A DNA stretch of 64,000 nucleotides from Marinobacter shengliensis (GCF_003007715.1 NZ_PXNO01000022.1:112635-176634); one strand, 5' to 3'. Positions 42,630 to 51,564 are shown, numbered from the stretch's first letter. Translations and numbers: made by a program. Notes: generated by a model not told the origin, from the sequence alone.

Positions 42630-43898
42630 ATGGGCACGACAGATTCAACCGCCAACGGGCGGTCATTCGGCAAGGGAACCGGGCTTCGCAAGAAGCTCAT
42701 GACGCTGGCAGCATCCATGATGCTGGCCACATCGGCACAGGCGGCCACACCCCCCACCTCCGAGGTGAATACCACTGGGCTTGCGGTGACAGACGACACC
42801 GTCAAGGTTGGCATACTGCACTCCATCACCGGCACCATGGCGATCAGTGAAATCGGTTCAGTACAGGCCGAGAAACTGGCCATTGAACAGATCAACGCCT
42901 CCGGCGGTGTGCTGGGCCGGCAGATCGAGTTCGTGCAGGAAGACGGCGCCAGCGACTGGCCCACCTTCGCGGAGAAATCCCGCAAGCTGCTGCGCCAGGA
43001 CAATGTCGCGGCCATTTTTGGTGCCTGGACCTCCGCTTCCCGGAAAGCCATCCTGCCGGTAATCGAACAGTTCAATGGCATGCTGTACTACCCCACGTTC
43101 TACGAGGGCCTGGAGCAATCACCGAACGTGATCTACACCGGGCAGGAAGCCACTCAGCAAATCCTGGCCAGTATCGATTGGGCGGTTGAAGAGAAGGGCG
43201 CCAAAACCTTCTACCTGCTGGGTTCGGACTACATCTGGCCCCGCACCTCCAACAAGATCGCTCGCAAACACATCGACAAGCTGGGTTTGAAGGTAGTCGG
43301 CGAGGAGTATTACCCACTGGGCCATACCCAGTTCAACTCGGTGATCAACAAGATCAAGCTGCGTAAGCCGGACGTTATTTTCGCATCGGTTGTGGGCGGC
43401 TCCAACGTGGCCTTCTACAAGCAGATGAAAGCCGCTGGCATTGATTTCACCAAGGAAAGCCCGCTGTTGCTGACCATCTCTGTCACTGAAGACGAAATCC
43501 GGGGCATCGGTGGTGAAAACGTGGAGGGCATCTATGCCTCCATGAAGTACTTCCAGAGCCTGGATAACCCCAACAACCAGGAATTTGTGGCGGCGTTCAA
43601 AGAAGCCTGGGGTGATGACATGGTCATCGGTGATGTTACCCAGGCTGCCTACCTTGGCCCCTGGCTGTGGAAGATGGCTGTCGAGAAGGCCGGCTCTTTC
43701 GATGTCGACAAAGTGCGTGAAGCCTCACCGGGCATTGAGTTCACCAAAGCCCCGGAAGGTTATGTCCGCATCCACGAAAACCATCACCTCTGGTCCAAGA
43801 CCCGTATTGGCAACGCCCAGCGCAATGGCCAGTACAAAGTGGTCTACGAAACAGAAGACCTGATGGAGCCAGATCCTTTCCCGGAAGGTTACCAGTAA
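42630..43898 (+). CDS. urtA: Urea/short-chain amide ABC transporter, substrate-binding protein
   Basis: This 422-residue periplasmic binding protein of the branched-chain amino acid/amide family has a signal peptide ending near SAQAATP. The mature region DTVKVGILHSITGTMAISE and the segments FYPTFYEGLEQSPNVIYTG-like (about 160-178) and YFQSLDNPNNQEF are UrtA hallmarks. ATG 42630 has GAGGAA 8 bases upstream; a longer frame from 42519 has no signal peptide. It is first of five transporter genes. The adjoining amidase and formamidase genes and lack of urease suggest amides as substrates, as in the FmdDEF system of Methylophilus (inference). Confidence 0.94.
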   Translation: MGTTDSTANGRSFGKGTGLRKKLMTLAASMMLATSAQAATPPTSEVNTTGLAVTDDTVKVGILHSITGTMAISEIGSVQAEKLAIEQINASGGVLGRQIEFVQEDGASDWPTFAEKSRKLLRQDNVAAIFGAWTSASRKAILPVIEQFNGMLYYPTFYEGLEQSPNVIYTGQEATQQILASIDWAVEEKGAKTFYLLGSDYIWPRTSNKIARKHIDKLGLKVVGEEYYPLGHTQFNSVINKIKLRKPDVIFASVVGGSNVAFYKQMKAAGIDFTKESPLLLTISVTEDEIRGIGGENVEGIYASMKYFQSLDNPNNQEFVAAFKEAWGDDMVIGDVTQAAYLGPWLWKMAVEKAGSFDVDKVREASPGIEFTKAPEGYVRIHENHHLWSKTRIGNAQRNGQYKVVYETEDLMEPDPFPEGYQ

Positions 43899-43978
43899 GC
43901 ACGGCTGGCCGGTGCCAAGGGGCGCCGGCCGCCGGTTTTCCAAACGGTTGGGTGCGTTATCTCTAGGGAGTAAGGGTC

Positions 43979-44905
43979 ATGTTTGATGGCTACACCACCA
44001 GTGAATTGATGTCGATATTTGCCATGCAGGGGTTTGCCGGGCTGTCCCTGTTTTCAGTGTTTGTGCTGATGGCACTCGGCCTGGCGATCATTTTTGGTCA
44101 GATGGGGGTGATCAATATGGCTCACGGGGAATTCATGATCCTCGGTGCCTATACCACCTACCTGACCTCCAGTGCTTTTCAGAGTTATCTGCCCGGTTTG
44201 TTCGGGGGCTATTTCTTCGTCGCCATGCTCTTTGCCTTTCTGGTGTGCGCGGCGCTGGGGGCCTTTGTCGAATGGGCCATGGTCAGGCATCTGTACAGGC
44301 GGCCGCTGGATACGTTGTTGGCGACCTGGGGCCTGAGCCTGATTCTCCAGCAAGCCTACCGCACGATTTTCGGCGCCCGGGAAGTAGGGGTCACCCTGCC
44401 GGATTGGATGATGGGATCAATCCAGGTCACCGACATGGTGGATCTGCCCATTAACGGGCTGTTTGTGATGATCATCGCGCTGTCCATCGCCATAGCCGTT
44501 TACTTCCTGATGTACCGATCCGGTTGGGGCAAAAAGGTAAGGGCCGTGGTCCAGAACCGGCCCATGGCCGAAGCCGTGGGCATCAACAGTGCCGGTGTCG
44601 ACAGGGCCACGTTTGCCCTGGGCTGCGGGATTGCGGGTATTGCCGGCGCGGCCTTCACCATGATCGGCTCGACTGGCCCATCGTCCGGCCAGGCCTACAT
44701 CGTGGACACCTTCCTGGTGGTGGTCTTTGGCGGTGCACAGAGCCTGATTGGCACCATTGTGTCTGCGTTTGGCATCTCTCAGGCCCAGTCCACCCTCGAG
44801 TTCTTCCTGAGTGGTTCGATGGCCAAGGTACTCACGCTTCTGGTGGTTGTCGGCATTCTCATGCTGCGCCCGGAAGGACTTATGGCCCTGAAGATTCGTC
44901 GCTAG
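43979..44905 (+). CDS. urtB: Urea/amide ABC transporter permease UrtB
   Basis: This 308-residue permease of the LivH type has about eight membrane segments. GQMGVINMAHGEFMILGAYTTY lies near residues 40-60, and the C-terminal ends LRPEGLMALKIRR. UrtB proteins often carry a long periplasmic N-terminal extension with signal peptide; it is absent here, the short LivH-like form. It is 9 bases before urtC. Confidence 0.93.
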   Translation: MFDGYTTSELMSIFAMQGFAGLSLFSVFVLMALGLAIIFGQMGVINMAHGEFMILGAYTTYLTSSAFQSYLPGLFGGYFFVAMLFAFLVCAALGAFVEWAMVRHLYRRPLDTLLATWGLSLILQQAYRTIFGAREVGVTLPDWMMGSIQVTDMVDLPINGLFVMIIALSIAIAVYFLMYRSGWGKKVRAVVQNRPMAEAVGINSAGVDRATFALGCGIAGIAGAAFTMIGSTGPSSGQAYIVDTFLVVVFGGAQSLIGTIVSAFGISQAQSTLEFFLSGSMAKVLTLLVVVGILMLRPEGLMALKIRR

Positions 44906-44914
44906 GAGACCGTC

Positions 44915-46120
44915 ATGAAAGACTCACCCGTTGTGAAATGGTTTGCCTCCCGAGAGGGGCTGTACTATCTGGCGTTGGCGCTGTTACTGGTGGTTGTTTT
45001 GCCGGTCATGCTCGATGCCTTCCGATTGAATATGGTCGGCAAGTACCTGACCTACGCCTTTGTGGCCATTGGCTTGGTGATGTGTTGGGGTAAAGCAGGC
45101 ATTCTCAGCCTGGGACAGGGCGTTTTTTTCGGGCTTGGCGGCTACTGCATGGCGATGTACCTCAAGCTTGAGGCCTCAACGCCGGAAGCGACGGCCATAC
45201 AGTCAACGCCCGGTATCCCGGACTTCATGGACTGGAACCAGATCACCGCTTTGCCCTGGTTCTGGGAGCCGTTCAACAGCTTCGCCTTCACCCTGATTGC
45301 CGTGATCGGGGTTCCGGTTCTGCTGGCTCTCATTATCGGCGTTGCCATGTTCACCCGGCGTGTGGGTGGCGTCTACTTTGCCATCATCACCCAGGCCATC
45401 GCCGCCATCCTGACCATCCTGATCATTGGTCAGCAGGGATACACCGGCGGCATCAACGGCATCACCGACCTTAGGACCCTGATGGGTTGGGACATCCGTA
45501 CCGATGAAGCGAAAACGGCCCTCTACTTCGTAACGGTTGCGCTGTTGTTCGTCTGCCTGTTCGCTGCCCGCCTGATCCAGAAGCGCAAACTCGGGCGCAT
45601 CCTGGTGGCGATGAATACCCAGGAAAATCGCGTCAGATTTTCCGGCTACGACGTGGCCGCCTTCAAAATCTTCGTGTTTTGCCTGGCTGCGGCTTTTGCG
45701 GGCATCGGCGGCGCGCTGTTTACCTTGAGTGTCGGCTTCATGTCGCCCTCGTTCATCGGCATCGTGGCTTCGATCGAGATGGTGATCTTCTGTGCCCTGG
45801 GTGGCCGTCTTTCCATCCTTGGAGCCGTCTACGGTGCGCTACTGGTCAACGCCGCCAAGAGTGGGTTTTCCGAATCCTTTCCAGAACTGTGGCCCTTTGC
45901 CATGGGTGCGCTGTTTATTGGCGTTGTTCTGGCCTTCCCCAATGGTCTTGCAGGCCTGTACCAGACTTACGTGATGCCTCTGGAGGAGCGTTTGTTCAGA
46001 CGCAAGCCAAAGACCGATGGTAGCCAGAAAGCCAAGGCAACAGCGCCGGCCCAAACCCCTGGGGAACGGGGCAAGGAATACGACCCGCTCATTGACCAGT
46101 ACAGCCCGGAGAAATCCTGA
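44915..46120 (+). CDS. urtC: Urea/amide ABC transporter permease UrtC
   Basis: This 401-residue LivM-type permease has the segments YAFVAIGLVMCWGKAGILSLGQGVFFGLGGYCMAMYLKLE (about 48-88), VGGVYFAIITQAIAAI and LGGRLSILGAVYGALLVN. A polar C-terminal tail of about 45 residues ends the protein. Its TGA overlaps the urtD ATG by one base, showing translational coupling. Confidence 0.94.
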   Translation: MKDSPVVKWFASREGLYYLALALLLVVVLPVMLDAFRLNMVGKYLTYAFVAIGLVMCWGKAGILSLGQGVFFGLGGYCMAMYLKLEASTPEATAIQSTPGIPDFMDWNQITALPWFWEPFNSFAFTLIAVIGVPVLLALIIGVAMFTRRVGGVYFAIITQAIAAILTILIIGQQGYTGGINGITDLRTLMGWDIRTDEAKTALYFVTVALLFVCLFAARLIQKRKLGRILVAMNTQENRVRFSGYDVAAFKIFVFCLAAAFAGIGGALFTLSVGFMSPSFIGIVASIEMVIFCALGGRLSILGAVYGALLVNAAKSGFSESFPELWPFAMGALFIGVVLAFPNGLAGLYQTYVMPLEERLFRRKPKTDGSQKAKATAPAQTPGERGKEYDPLIDQYSPEKS

Positions 46121-46878
46121 TGAAAGCAGCCAAAAGCAAAAGTAAGGACTTTTTGTTGGCGGTAGAGGGACTGACCGTATCGTTCGACGGCTTTAAAGCG
46201 GTAGACGACCTGTCCTTCTACCTGGACCCAAACGAAATCCGGGTGATCATCGGCCCCAATGGTGCGGGTAAAACCACGGTGCTGGACTTGATCTGCGGGA
46301 AAACCCGGGCCACGTCAGGCTCCATTCGCTTCCAGGGGCGGGAGCTGACAAAGATGAAAGAGCACCAGATTGTGCATTCTGGGGTTGGGCGTAAATTCCA
46401 GACCCCCTCGGTGTTTGAAGACCTCACCGTGTTCGAGAATCTCGAAGTGTCTTACCCCCAGGGCCACTCGGTGATGGGCGCCCTGGCGTTCAAGCGGGAC
46501 CTTGCGGTGGTGGAGGAAATTGAATCGGTTGCCCGGACCATTTTTCTTGAAGACATGCTTGAGCAGCCGGCGTCTTTGCTTAGTCATGGTCAGAAGCAGT
46601 GGCTTGAAATCGGCATGCTGCTGATTCAGAAGCCGAAGCTGATCATGTTGGATGAACCCGTAGCGGGCATGTCTGTGGTGGAGCGCAAGAAAACTGCCGA
46701 ATTACTGAAAGTGATTACCCGTGAACACACGGTTCTGGTGATCGAACACGACATGCAGTTCGTGGGTGACATTGCTGACCGGGTAACGGTGATGCACCAG
46801 GGCAAGGTGTTGTCAGAGGGGTCCATCGAACACGTGAAATCGGACCCGAAAGTCATCGAAGTCTACCTGGGGCATTGA
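46120..46878 (+). CDS. urtD: Urea/amide ABC transporter ATPase UrtD
   Basis: This 252-residue LivG-type ATPase has Walker A GPNGAGKTTVLDLI (about 48-61), and the signature position carries LLSHGQKQWLEIGMLL, an LSHG variant that is usual in UrtD proteins. Walker B is KLIMLDEPVAGMS, then the His switch VIEHDMQFV. It is coupled to urtC, and its stop lies 2 bases before urtE ATG. Confidence 0.95.
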   Translation: MKAAKSKSKDFLLAVEGLTVSFDGFKAVDDLSFYLDPNEIRVIIGPNGAGKTTVLDLICGKTRATSGSIRFQGRELTKMKEHQIVHSGVGRKFQTPSVFEDLTVFENLEVSYPQGHSVMGALAFKRDLAVVEEIESVARTIFLEDMLEQPASLLSHGQKQWLEIGMLLIQKPKLIMLDEPVAGMSVVERKKTAELLKVITREHTVLVIEHDMQFVGDIADRVTVMHQGKVLSEGSIEHVKSDPKVIEVYLGH

Positions 46879-46880
46879 TC

Positions 46881-47570
46881 ATGCTGAGCGTCAAACAACA
46901 TTCGGTGGCCTATGGCCAGAGCAACATCATCGAGAACCTGGACCTTGAGATTGGTAGGAATGAGATCGTTGCCGTGGTTGGCCGCAATGGTATGGGCAAG
47001 ACCACGTTGATGAAGTCCCTGGTGGGTATGACGCCGACCAGAGGTGGGCAGCTCCTGCTGGATGGTGCGGATCTTTCCAACCTTAAGAGTTTCCAGCGGG
47101 TGAGGGCAGGGATCGGCTTTGTGCCCCAGGGCCGGATGATTTTTCCGACCCTGACCGTGAAGGAGAACATTGAGACCGGCCTGGCTGCGGTCGGGGAGAA
47201 GAAGATTCCTGAGGACCTTTATGAGCTGTTTCCGGTGCTGAAGGAAATGCTGCATCGCCGGGGCGGCAACCTGTCTGGCGGACAGCAGCAACAGCTGGCG
47301 ATCGCCCGGGCGCTGGCTACCCGGCCCAAGGTGTTGCTGCTGGATGAACCGACTGAGGGTATTCAGCCCAACATCATCAAGGACATTGCCAAGACTCTTC
47401 GGCGGATTCGCGATGAGCGAGGGTTGTCGATTGTGGTGTCGGAGCAGGTGTTGAGTTTTGTGATGGATGCGGCGGATCGGATTCTGGTGATCGAGAAGGG
47501 GGAGATTGTTCACGAGGAGCTTCGGGAGGAGGCGGATCAGGACAAGATTGCCAGTTATCTGGCTGTTTAA
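46881..47570 (+). CDS. urtE: Urea/amide ABC transporter ATPase UrtE
   Basis: This 229-residue LivF-type ATPase has Walker A GRNGMGKTTLMKSL, signature NLSGGQQQQLAIARAL, Walker B KVLLLDEPTEGIQPN, and switch VVSEQVLSFV with Gln where LivF proteins also vary. ATG 46881 is preferred to the overlapping TTG. It is followed by a large inverted repeat rather than a simple terminator. Confidence 0.95.
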   Translation: MLSVKQHSVAYGQSNIIENLDLEIGRNEIVAVVGRNGMGKTTLMKSLVGMTPTRGGQLLLDGADLSNLKSFQRVRAGIGFVPQGRMIFPTLTVKENIETGLAAVGEKKIPEDLYELFPVLKEMLHRRGGNLSGGQQQQLAIARALATRPKVLLLDEPTEGIQPNIIKDIAKTLRRIRDERGLSIVVSEQVLSFVMDAADRILVIEKGEIVHEELREEADQDKIASYLAV

Positions 47571-47594
47571 TTCATTTGGGGGAGGTCGAGTCGA

Positions 47595-47686
47595 TGGGGA
47601 GGTCCTTTCGGGACACGCCGTGAATACGTCCGTGTAGGCTCGGATGCGCCATCCCTGGCGCATACGGTCCCGAAAGGACCTCCCCA
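47595..47686. repeat. Large inverted repeat between urtE and amiE (REP/MITE-like)
   Basis: Two 20-base arms (47595-47614 and 47667-47686) are perfect reverse complements and contain GGTCCTTTCGGGAC, itself a small hairpin. Between them TGCGCCA/TGGCGCA (47645-47651 and 47656-47662) forms a second stem. The unit looks like a dispersed intergenic palindrome; I believe similar sequences with the core CGTGAATACGTC recur in Marinobacter-type genomes, but this needs a search. It may also attenuate transcription after urtE. Confidence 0.8.
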
Positions 47687-47739
47687 CCGCCTCTCCCCGA
47701 ACCTGTTTGGTAAACGTTCAGCATTGATGGGTGATTAAT

Positions 47740-48786
47740 ATGAGACACGGTGATATTTCCAGCAGTAACGATACCGTCGGTGTAGCGGTGGTGAACTACA
47801 AGATGCCTCGGCTGCACAGCAAGGCCGAGGTGTTGGATAACGCGCGTAAGATTGCGGACATGATCAAGGGTATGAAGGTGGGGCTGCCGGGTATGGATCT
47901 GGTGGTGTTTCCGGAGTACAGCACCATGGGGATCATGTACGACAACGACGAGATGATGGACACCGCTGCAGCCATCCCGGGTGACGAGACGGCGATTTTC
48001 TCGGCGGCGTGTCGTGAGGCCAATACCTGGGGGGTGTTTTCCCTGACCGGGGAGCGGCATGAGGATCACCCGAACAAGGCGCCCTACAACACGCTGGTGT
48101 TGATCAACAATGAAGGCGAGATTGTTCAGAAGTACCGCAAGTGCATTCCCTGGTGTCCGATTGAGGGCTGGTATCCCGGCGACACCACCTATGTGACTGA
48201 GGGGCCCAAGGGGATGAAGATCAGTCTGATCATCTGTGACGATGGCAATTATCCGGAGATCTGGCGGGATTGCGCCATGAAGGGTGCGGAGCTGATTGTG
48301 CGCTGCCAGGGCTATATGTACCCGGCCAAGGAGCAGCAGATCATGATGGCCAAGAGCATGGCCTGGGCCAATAACTGCTACGTGGCAGTGGCCAACGCCA
48401 GTGGTTTTGATGGCGTTTACTCCTACTTCGGGCACTCCGCGATCATCGGCTTTGATGGCCGCACCCTGGGTGAGTGCGGTGAGGAGGATATGGGAGTGCA
48501 GTACGCCCAGCTCTCCGTCAGCCAGATTCGTGATGCCCGGGCCAACGACCAGTCCCAGAACCACTTGTTCAAGCTTCTGCACCGGGGATACACCGGTGTG
48601 CATGCCTCCGGTGACGGCGACAAGGGCATTGCGGATTGTCCGTTTGAGTTCTACCGCACCTGGGTGATGGACGCCCAGAAAGCCCAGGAGAACGTGGAGG
48701 CTATGACCCGTAAGACCGTGGGCACCGCCGAGTGTCCGGTGGGTGATTTGCCGTTTGATGGCAAGGAAAAGTCCGCAGGGGCGTAA
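47740..48786 (+). CDS. amiE: Aliphatic amidase
   Basis: This 348-residue nitrilase-superfamily enzyme hydrolyses short aliphatic amides to the acid and ammonia. The start [21 protein letters not shown] is nearly the AmiE consensus. The catalytic set is visible: Glu in [10 protein letters not shown] (about 59), Lys in [14 protein letters not shown] (about 134) and Cys in [15 protein letters not shown] (about 166). A GTG three codons upstream is less likely. Ribosome site is weak. It follows the transporter genes and precedes an AmiB-like ATPase, as in the Pseudomonas amidase operon. Confidence 0.96.
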   Translation: MRHGDISSSNDTVGVAVVNYKMPRLHSKAEVLDNARKIADMIKGMKVGLPGMDLVVFPEYSTMGIMYDNDEMMDTAAAIPGDETAIFSAACREANTWGVFSLTGERHEDHPNKAPYNTLVLINNEGEIVQKYRKCIPWCPIEGWYPGDTTYVTEGPKGMKISLIICDDGNYPEIWRDCAMKGAELIVRCQGYMYPAKEQQIMMAKSMAWANNCYVAVANASGFDGVYSYFGHSAIIGFDGRTLGECGEEDMGVQYAQLSVSQIRDARANDQSQNHLFKLLHRGYTGVHASGDGDKGIADCPFEFYRTWVMDAQKAQENVEAMTRKTVGTAECPVGDLPFDGKEKSAGA

Positions 48787-48801
48787 CCCCGGGAGGTACC
48801 A

Positions 48802-49845
48802 ATGCCGTTTATCAACGAACGGCTGGAAGCCAACCGGGAAACACTGGCAAGGAGCCGGGCCGATTCAGGCCCGGTTCGTGTTTCCCGGTTCCGCTTTGAG
48901 CCGGATGCTGTGATGGAACGCCTTAGGGCGAACCTTGTGGGCCAGGAGCACGCGCTCGCAGCCATGGAGTCCATGCTGGTGCGGGTGAAAGCCGATATCG
49001 GTGATGAAAACCGCCCGCTGGCGGTTTACCTGTTTCTCGGGCCGACCGGTGTGGGCAAAACCGAGACGGTAAGGCTGATCGCAGAGGCTATACACGGGCG
49101 TCGGGACGCCCTGTGCCGTGTCGATATGAACACGCTGGCCCAGGAACATTATGCAGCGGCACTGACCGGGGCACCCCCGGGTTATGTCGGCAGCAAGGAG
49201 GGCCACAGCCTGTTTGATCTGGACAAGGTACAGGGATCGTTCAGCAAACCGGGCATCGTTCTGTTTGACGAGATTGAGAAAGCCAGCAAGGAAGTGGTTC
49301 GTGCCCTGCTGAACGTGCTTGATACCGGGCGGCTGGTCTTTCCCTCCGGCAACCGGGAGATCGACTTTCGCAATACCCTGATTTTCATGACAAGTAATGC
49401 CGGCGCCTTGGCGGCCGAGAACCACCACCGGCGCTTTCAGCAGGGCTGGCGGCGATGGCTGGGCCTTTCGCCAGGAGAGGTTGGAAGGGTTCAGGATGCT
49501 GCATTGCGCGATCACTTTGATCCGGAGTTTCTCAACCGTATCGATCAGATTCTTACCTTTAACCACCTTTCCGAAAACTGGCTCGATGCGCTGCTGGATA
49601 TCGAGCTGGCTGGCCTTAACCGGCGACTTGCGAGGAAAAAAGCGGTGTTAACGGTATCTGACGGGCTGCGCGAGTCGCTTTGTGCCGGTTACGACAGTCG
49701 CTATGGCGCCAGGGAGATGCTCAGGACGTTTCGCCAGCGGCTTGAGCCTGAATTAGCGCGGGCGTTACTGGCCCATCCTGAGGCGGAGCAGTTCGCCGCA
49801 GACATCGAAAACGGCGAGATAAAGGTTCGCCAATACGTCGAATGA
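48802..49845 (+). CDS. AmiB-like AAA ATPase (ClpB/ClpA C-terminal type)
   Basis: This 347-residue single-AAA protein resembles the second ATPase domain of ClpA/ClpB plus the small D2 domain. Walker A is FLGPTGVGKTETVRLIAE (about 73-90), Walker B GIVLFDEIEKASKEVV (about 150), sensor-1 region LIFMTSNAG and arginine region EFLNRIDQI. It lacks the N-terminal and first AAA domains. Pseudomonas aeruginosa has such a protein, AmiB, after amiE; its role is unclear, perhaps a chaperone. GGGAGG precedes ATG 48802, 15 bases after amiE. Confidence 0.85.
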   Translation: MPFINERLEANRETLARSRADSGPVRVSRFRFEPDAVMERLRANLVGQEHALAAMESMLVRVKADIGDENRPLAVYLFLGPTGVGKTETVRLIAEAIHGRRDALCRVDMNTLAQEHYAAALTGAPPGYVGSKEGHSLFDLDKVQGSFSKPGIVLFDEIEKASKEVVRALLNVLDTGRLVFPSGNREIDFRNTLIFMTSNAGALAAENHHRRFQQGWRRWLGLSPGEVGRVQDAALRDHFDPEFLNRIDQILTFNHLSENWLDALLDIELAGLNRRLARKKAVLTVSDGLRESLCAGYDSRYGAREMLRTFRQRLEPELARALLAHPEAEQFAADIENGEIKVRQYVE

Positions 49846-49873
49846 CGTAGGCGCCGGGGGTATTTGGCGAATA
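49834..49873 (+). promoter_or_regulatory. Shared dyad operator upstream of formamidase gene
   Basis: TACGTCGAATGACGTA (49834-49849) is a perfect 6-bp dyad with a 4-base spacer, overlapping the end of the AmiB-like gene. The following bases match the urtA upstream block (26 of 32 from 49841). The next gene starts at 49947. Confidence 0.62.
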
Positions 49874-49946
49874 CCCCCGAAATGCCGTGCAGCCGATAGT
49901 AGAGGCGTTATTCAAACTGACAAGCCAATGTACAGGAGCGCCCGCT

Positions 49947-51179
49947 ATGGCTGAAACCATCATCAAGATCGATCTGAATAAATCGGCCTACGAGAACGAC
50001 AAAGTCCACAACCGCTGGCACCCGGATATTCCGTTGGTGGCCACCGTCAAACCCGGTGACGATTTTATCGTGGAGTGTTACGACTGGACCGGCGGCCAGA
50101 TCAAGAACAACGACAGCGCCGACGACGTGCGTGATGTAGACCTCAGCCAGGTGCATTTCCTGTCCGGCCCCATTGGCGTTGAAGGCGCAGAGCCGGGTGA
50201 CCTGCTGGAAGTCGACATTCTGGACATAGGTACGTTTGAGGAGAGCCAGTGGGGCTTCAACGGTTTCTTCTCCAAGCAGAACGGCGGTGGCTTTCTGACG
50301 GAACATTTTCCCGAAGCCCAGAAATCGATCTGGGACTTCAACGGTATGTTCACCAAGTCCCGGCATATTCCTAACGTGGAGTTTGCCGGGTTGATCCACC
50401 CCGGACTGATTGGTTGCCTGCCTTCCAAGGAACTTCTGGATACATGGAACAAGCGGGAAGCGGGCCTGGTAGCAACGGACCCTGACCGTGTGCCGGAGTT
50501 GGCTACTCTGCCTAACGGTGAAACGGCCCACATGGGCCAGATGAGAGGGGACGCAGCCAAGGCGGCTGGCGCTGAGGCCGCGCGAACCGTGCCACCCAGG
50601 GAGCATGGCGGCAACTGCGACATCAAGGATCTTTCCCGTGGCTCCAAAGTGTATTTTCCGGTCTACGTAGATGGCGCAGGACTGTCTGTAGGCGATCTGC
50701 ACTTCAGCCAGGGTGATGGTGAAATTACGTTCTGTGGGGCCATCGAAATGGCTGGCTGGATTCACTTGCGGGTGAACCTGATCAAAGACGGCGTGCGTAA
50801 ATACGGCATCAAGAACCCGGTGTTCAAGCCCAGCCCCATCAAGCCCCGCTACGACGATTATGTGATCTTTGAAGGCATCTCGGTGGATGAAGAGGGCGGC
50901 CAGCACTATCTGGACGTGCATGTGGCCTATCGCCAGGCCTGCCTGAATGCCATCGAATACATGACCAAGTTCGGCTACAGCAGGGCACAGGCTTACGCGA
51001 TCCTTGGGTGTGCGCCGGTGGAGGGGCATATCAGCGGCGTGGTGGATATTCCCAATGCCTGTGCAACGCTCTGGCTGCCAACCGGCATCTTTGATTTCGA
51101 CATCAACCCGTCAGCTGATGGCCCACAGAAGAAAGTCAGTGGCGGTATGGACGTGCCCCTTTCGAAAGACAAGGAGTAA
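49947..51179 (+). CDS. fmdA: Formamidase (FmdA/AmdA family)
   Basis: This 410-residue acetamidase/formamidase family enzyme hydrolyses formamide to formate and ammonia. NRWHPDIPLVATVKPGDDF is at about 22-40, WDFNGMFTKSRHIP near 130, the GGNCDIKDLSRGSKVYFPV metal-site region near 215, and LSVGDLHFSQGDGEITFCGAIEM near 250. AGGAG lies 10 bases before ATG 49947; an in-frame start at 49887 is less likely. It differs in family from the amidase at 47740, so the locus has two unrelated amide hydrolases. Confidence 0.95.
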   Translation: MAETIIKIDLNKSAYENDKVHNRWHPDIPLVATVKPGDDFIVECYDWTGGQIKNNDSADDVRDVDLSQVHFLSGPIGVEGAEPGDLLEVDILDIGTFEESQWGFNGFFSKQNGGGFLTEHFPEAQKSIWDFNGMFTKSRHIPNVEFAGLIHPGLIGCLPSKELLDTWNKREAGLVATDPDRVPELATLPNGETAHMGQMRGDAAKAAGAEAARTVPPREHGGNCDIKDLSRGSKVYFPVYVDGAGLSVGDLHFSQGDGEITFCGAIEMAGWIHLRVNLIKDGVRKYGIKNPVFKPSPIKPRYDDYVIFEGISVDEEGGQHYLDVHVAYRQACLNAIEYMTKFGYSRAQAYAILGCAPVEGHISGVVDIPNACATLWLPTGIFDFDINPSADGPQKKVSGGMDVPLSKDKE

Positions 51180-51184
51180 GCACC

Positions 51185-51538
51185 ATGCCTGTGTATGACT
51201 ACAAATGTCGGGAACACGGGTTGTTCCACCAGCTGGCCACCATGGAAGCCTGCGCCAAGCCGGCGGAGTGCCCGACCTGCCAGGCGCTGTCACCCCGTGT
51301 CATAGTGCTGCCTCCGGAGATTGCCGCCATGGACCCGGCCAAACGATCGGCTCAGGACCGGAACGAGCGCTCAAAACACGAGCCAGTGTTCTCGACTGCC
51401 GATCGCAGGGCACACGACAAGGAACACAGCCGAAGTTGTGGTTGCGGCTCACCGAAGCCGGGCAAATCCATGCTGTTCTATACCGCGGACGGTAAGAAAA
51501 TGTTTCCCTCGATGCGCCCGTGGATGATCAGCCACTGA
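51185..51538 (+). CDS. fmdB: FmdB-family zinc ribbon protein
   Basis: This 117-residue protein opens MPVYDYKCREHG, with Cys in the first knuckle and CPTCQAL in the second (about 30-36), the FmdB zinc-ribbon pattern. A second Cys pair SCGCG lies near 88. AAGGAG precedes the ATG and only 5 bases separate it from the formamidase gene, the classic fmdAB pairing. FmdB is thought to regulate or support formamidase; this is not proven. Confidence 0.92.
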   Translation: MPVYDYKCREHGLFHQLATMEACAKPAECPTCQALSPRVIVLPPEIAAMDPAKRSAQDRNERSKHEPVFSTADRRAHDKEHSRSCGCGSPKPGKSMLFYTADGKKMFPSMRPWMISH

Positions 51539-51564
51539 CAGCCGATTCGACGTTTCACGTGTTT

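Noticed and set aside
51551..51560. GTTTCACGTG resembling half of parS
   Set aside because: Only about 10 of 16 bases match the parS palindrome and the right arm is wholly different; it lies by a terminator 33 kb from parAB. No perfect parS was seen in the window.
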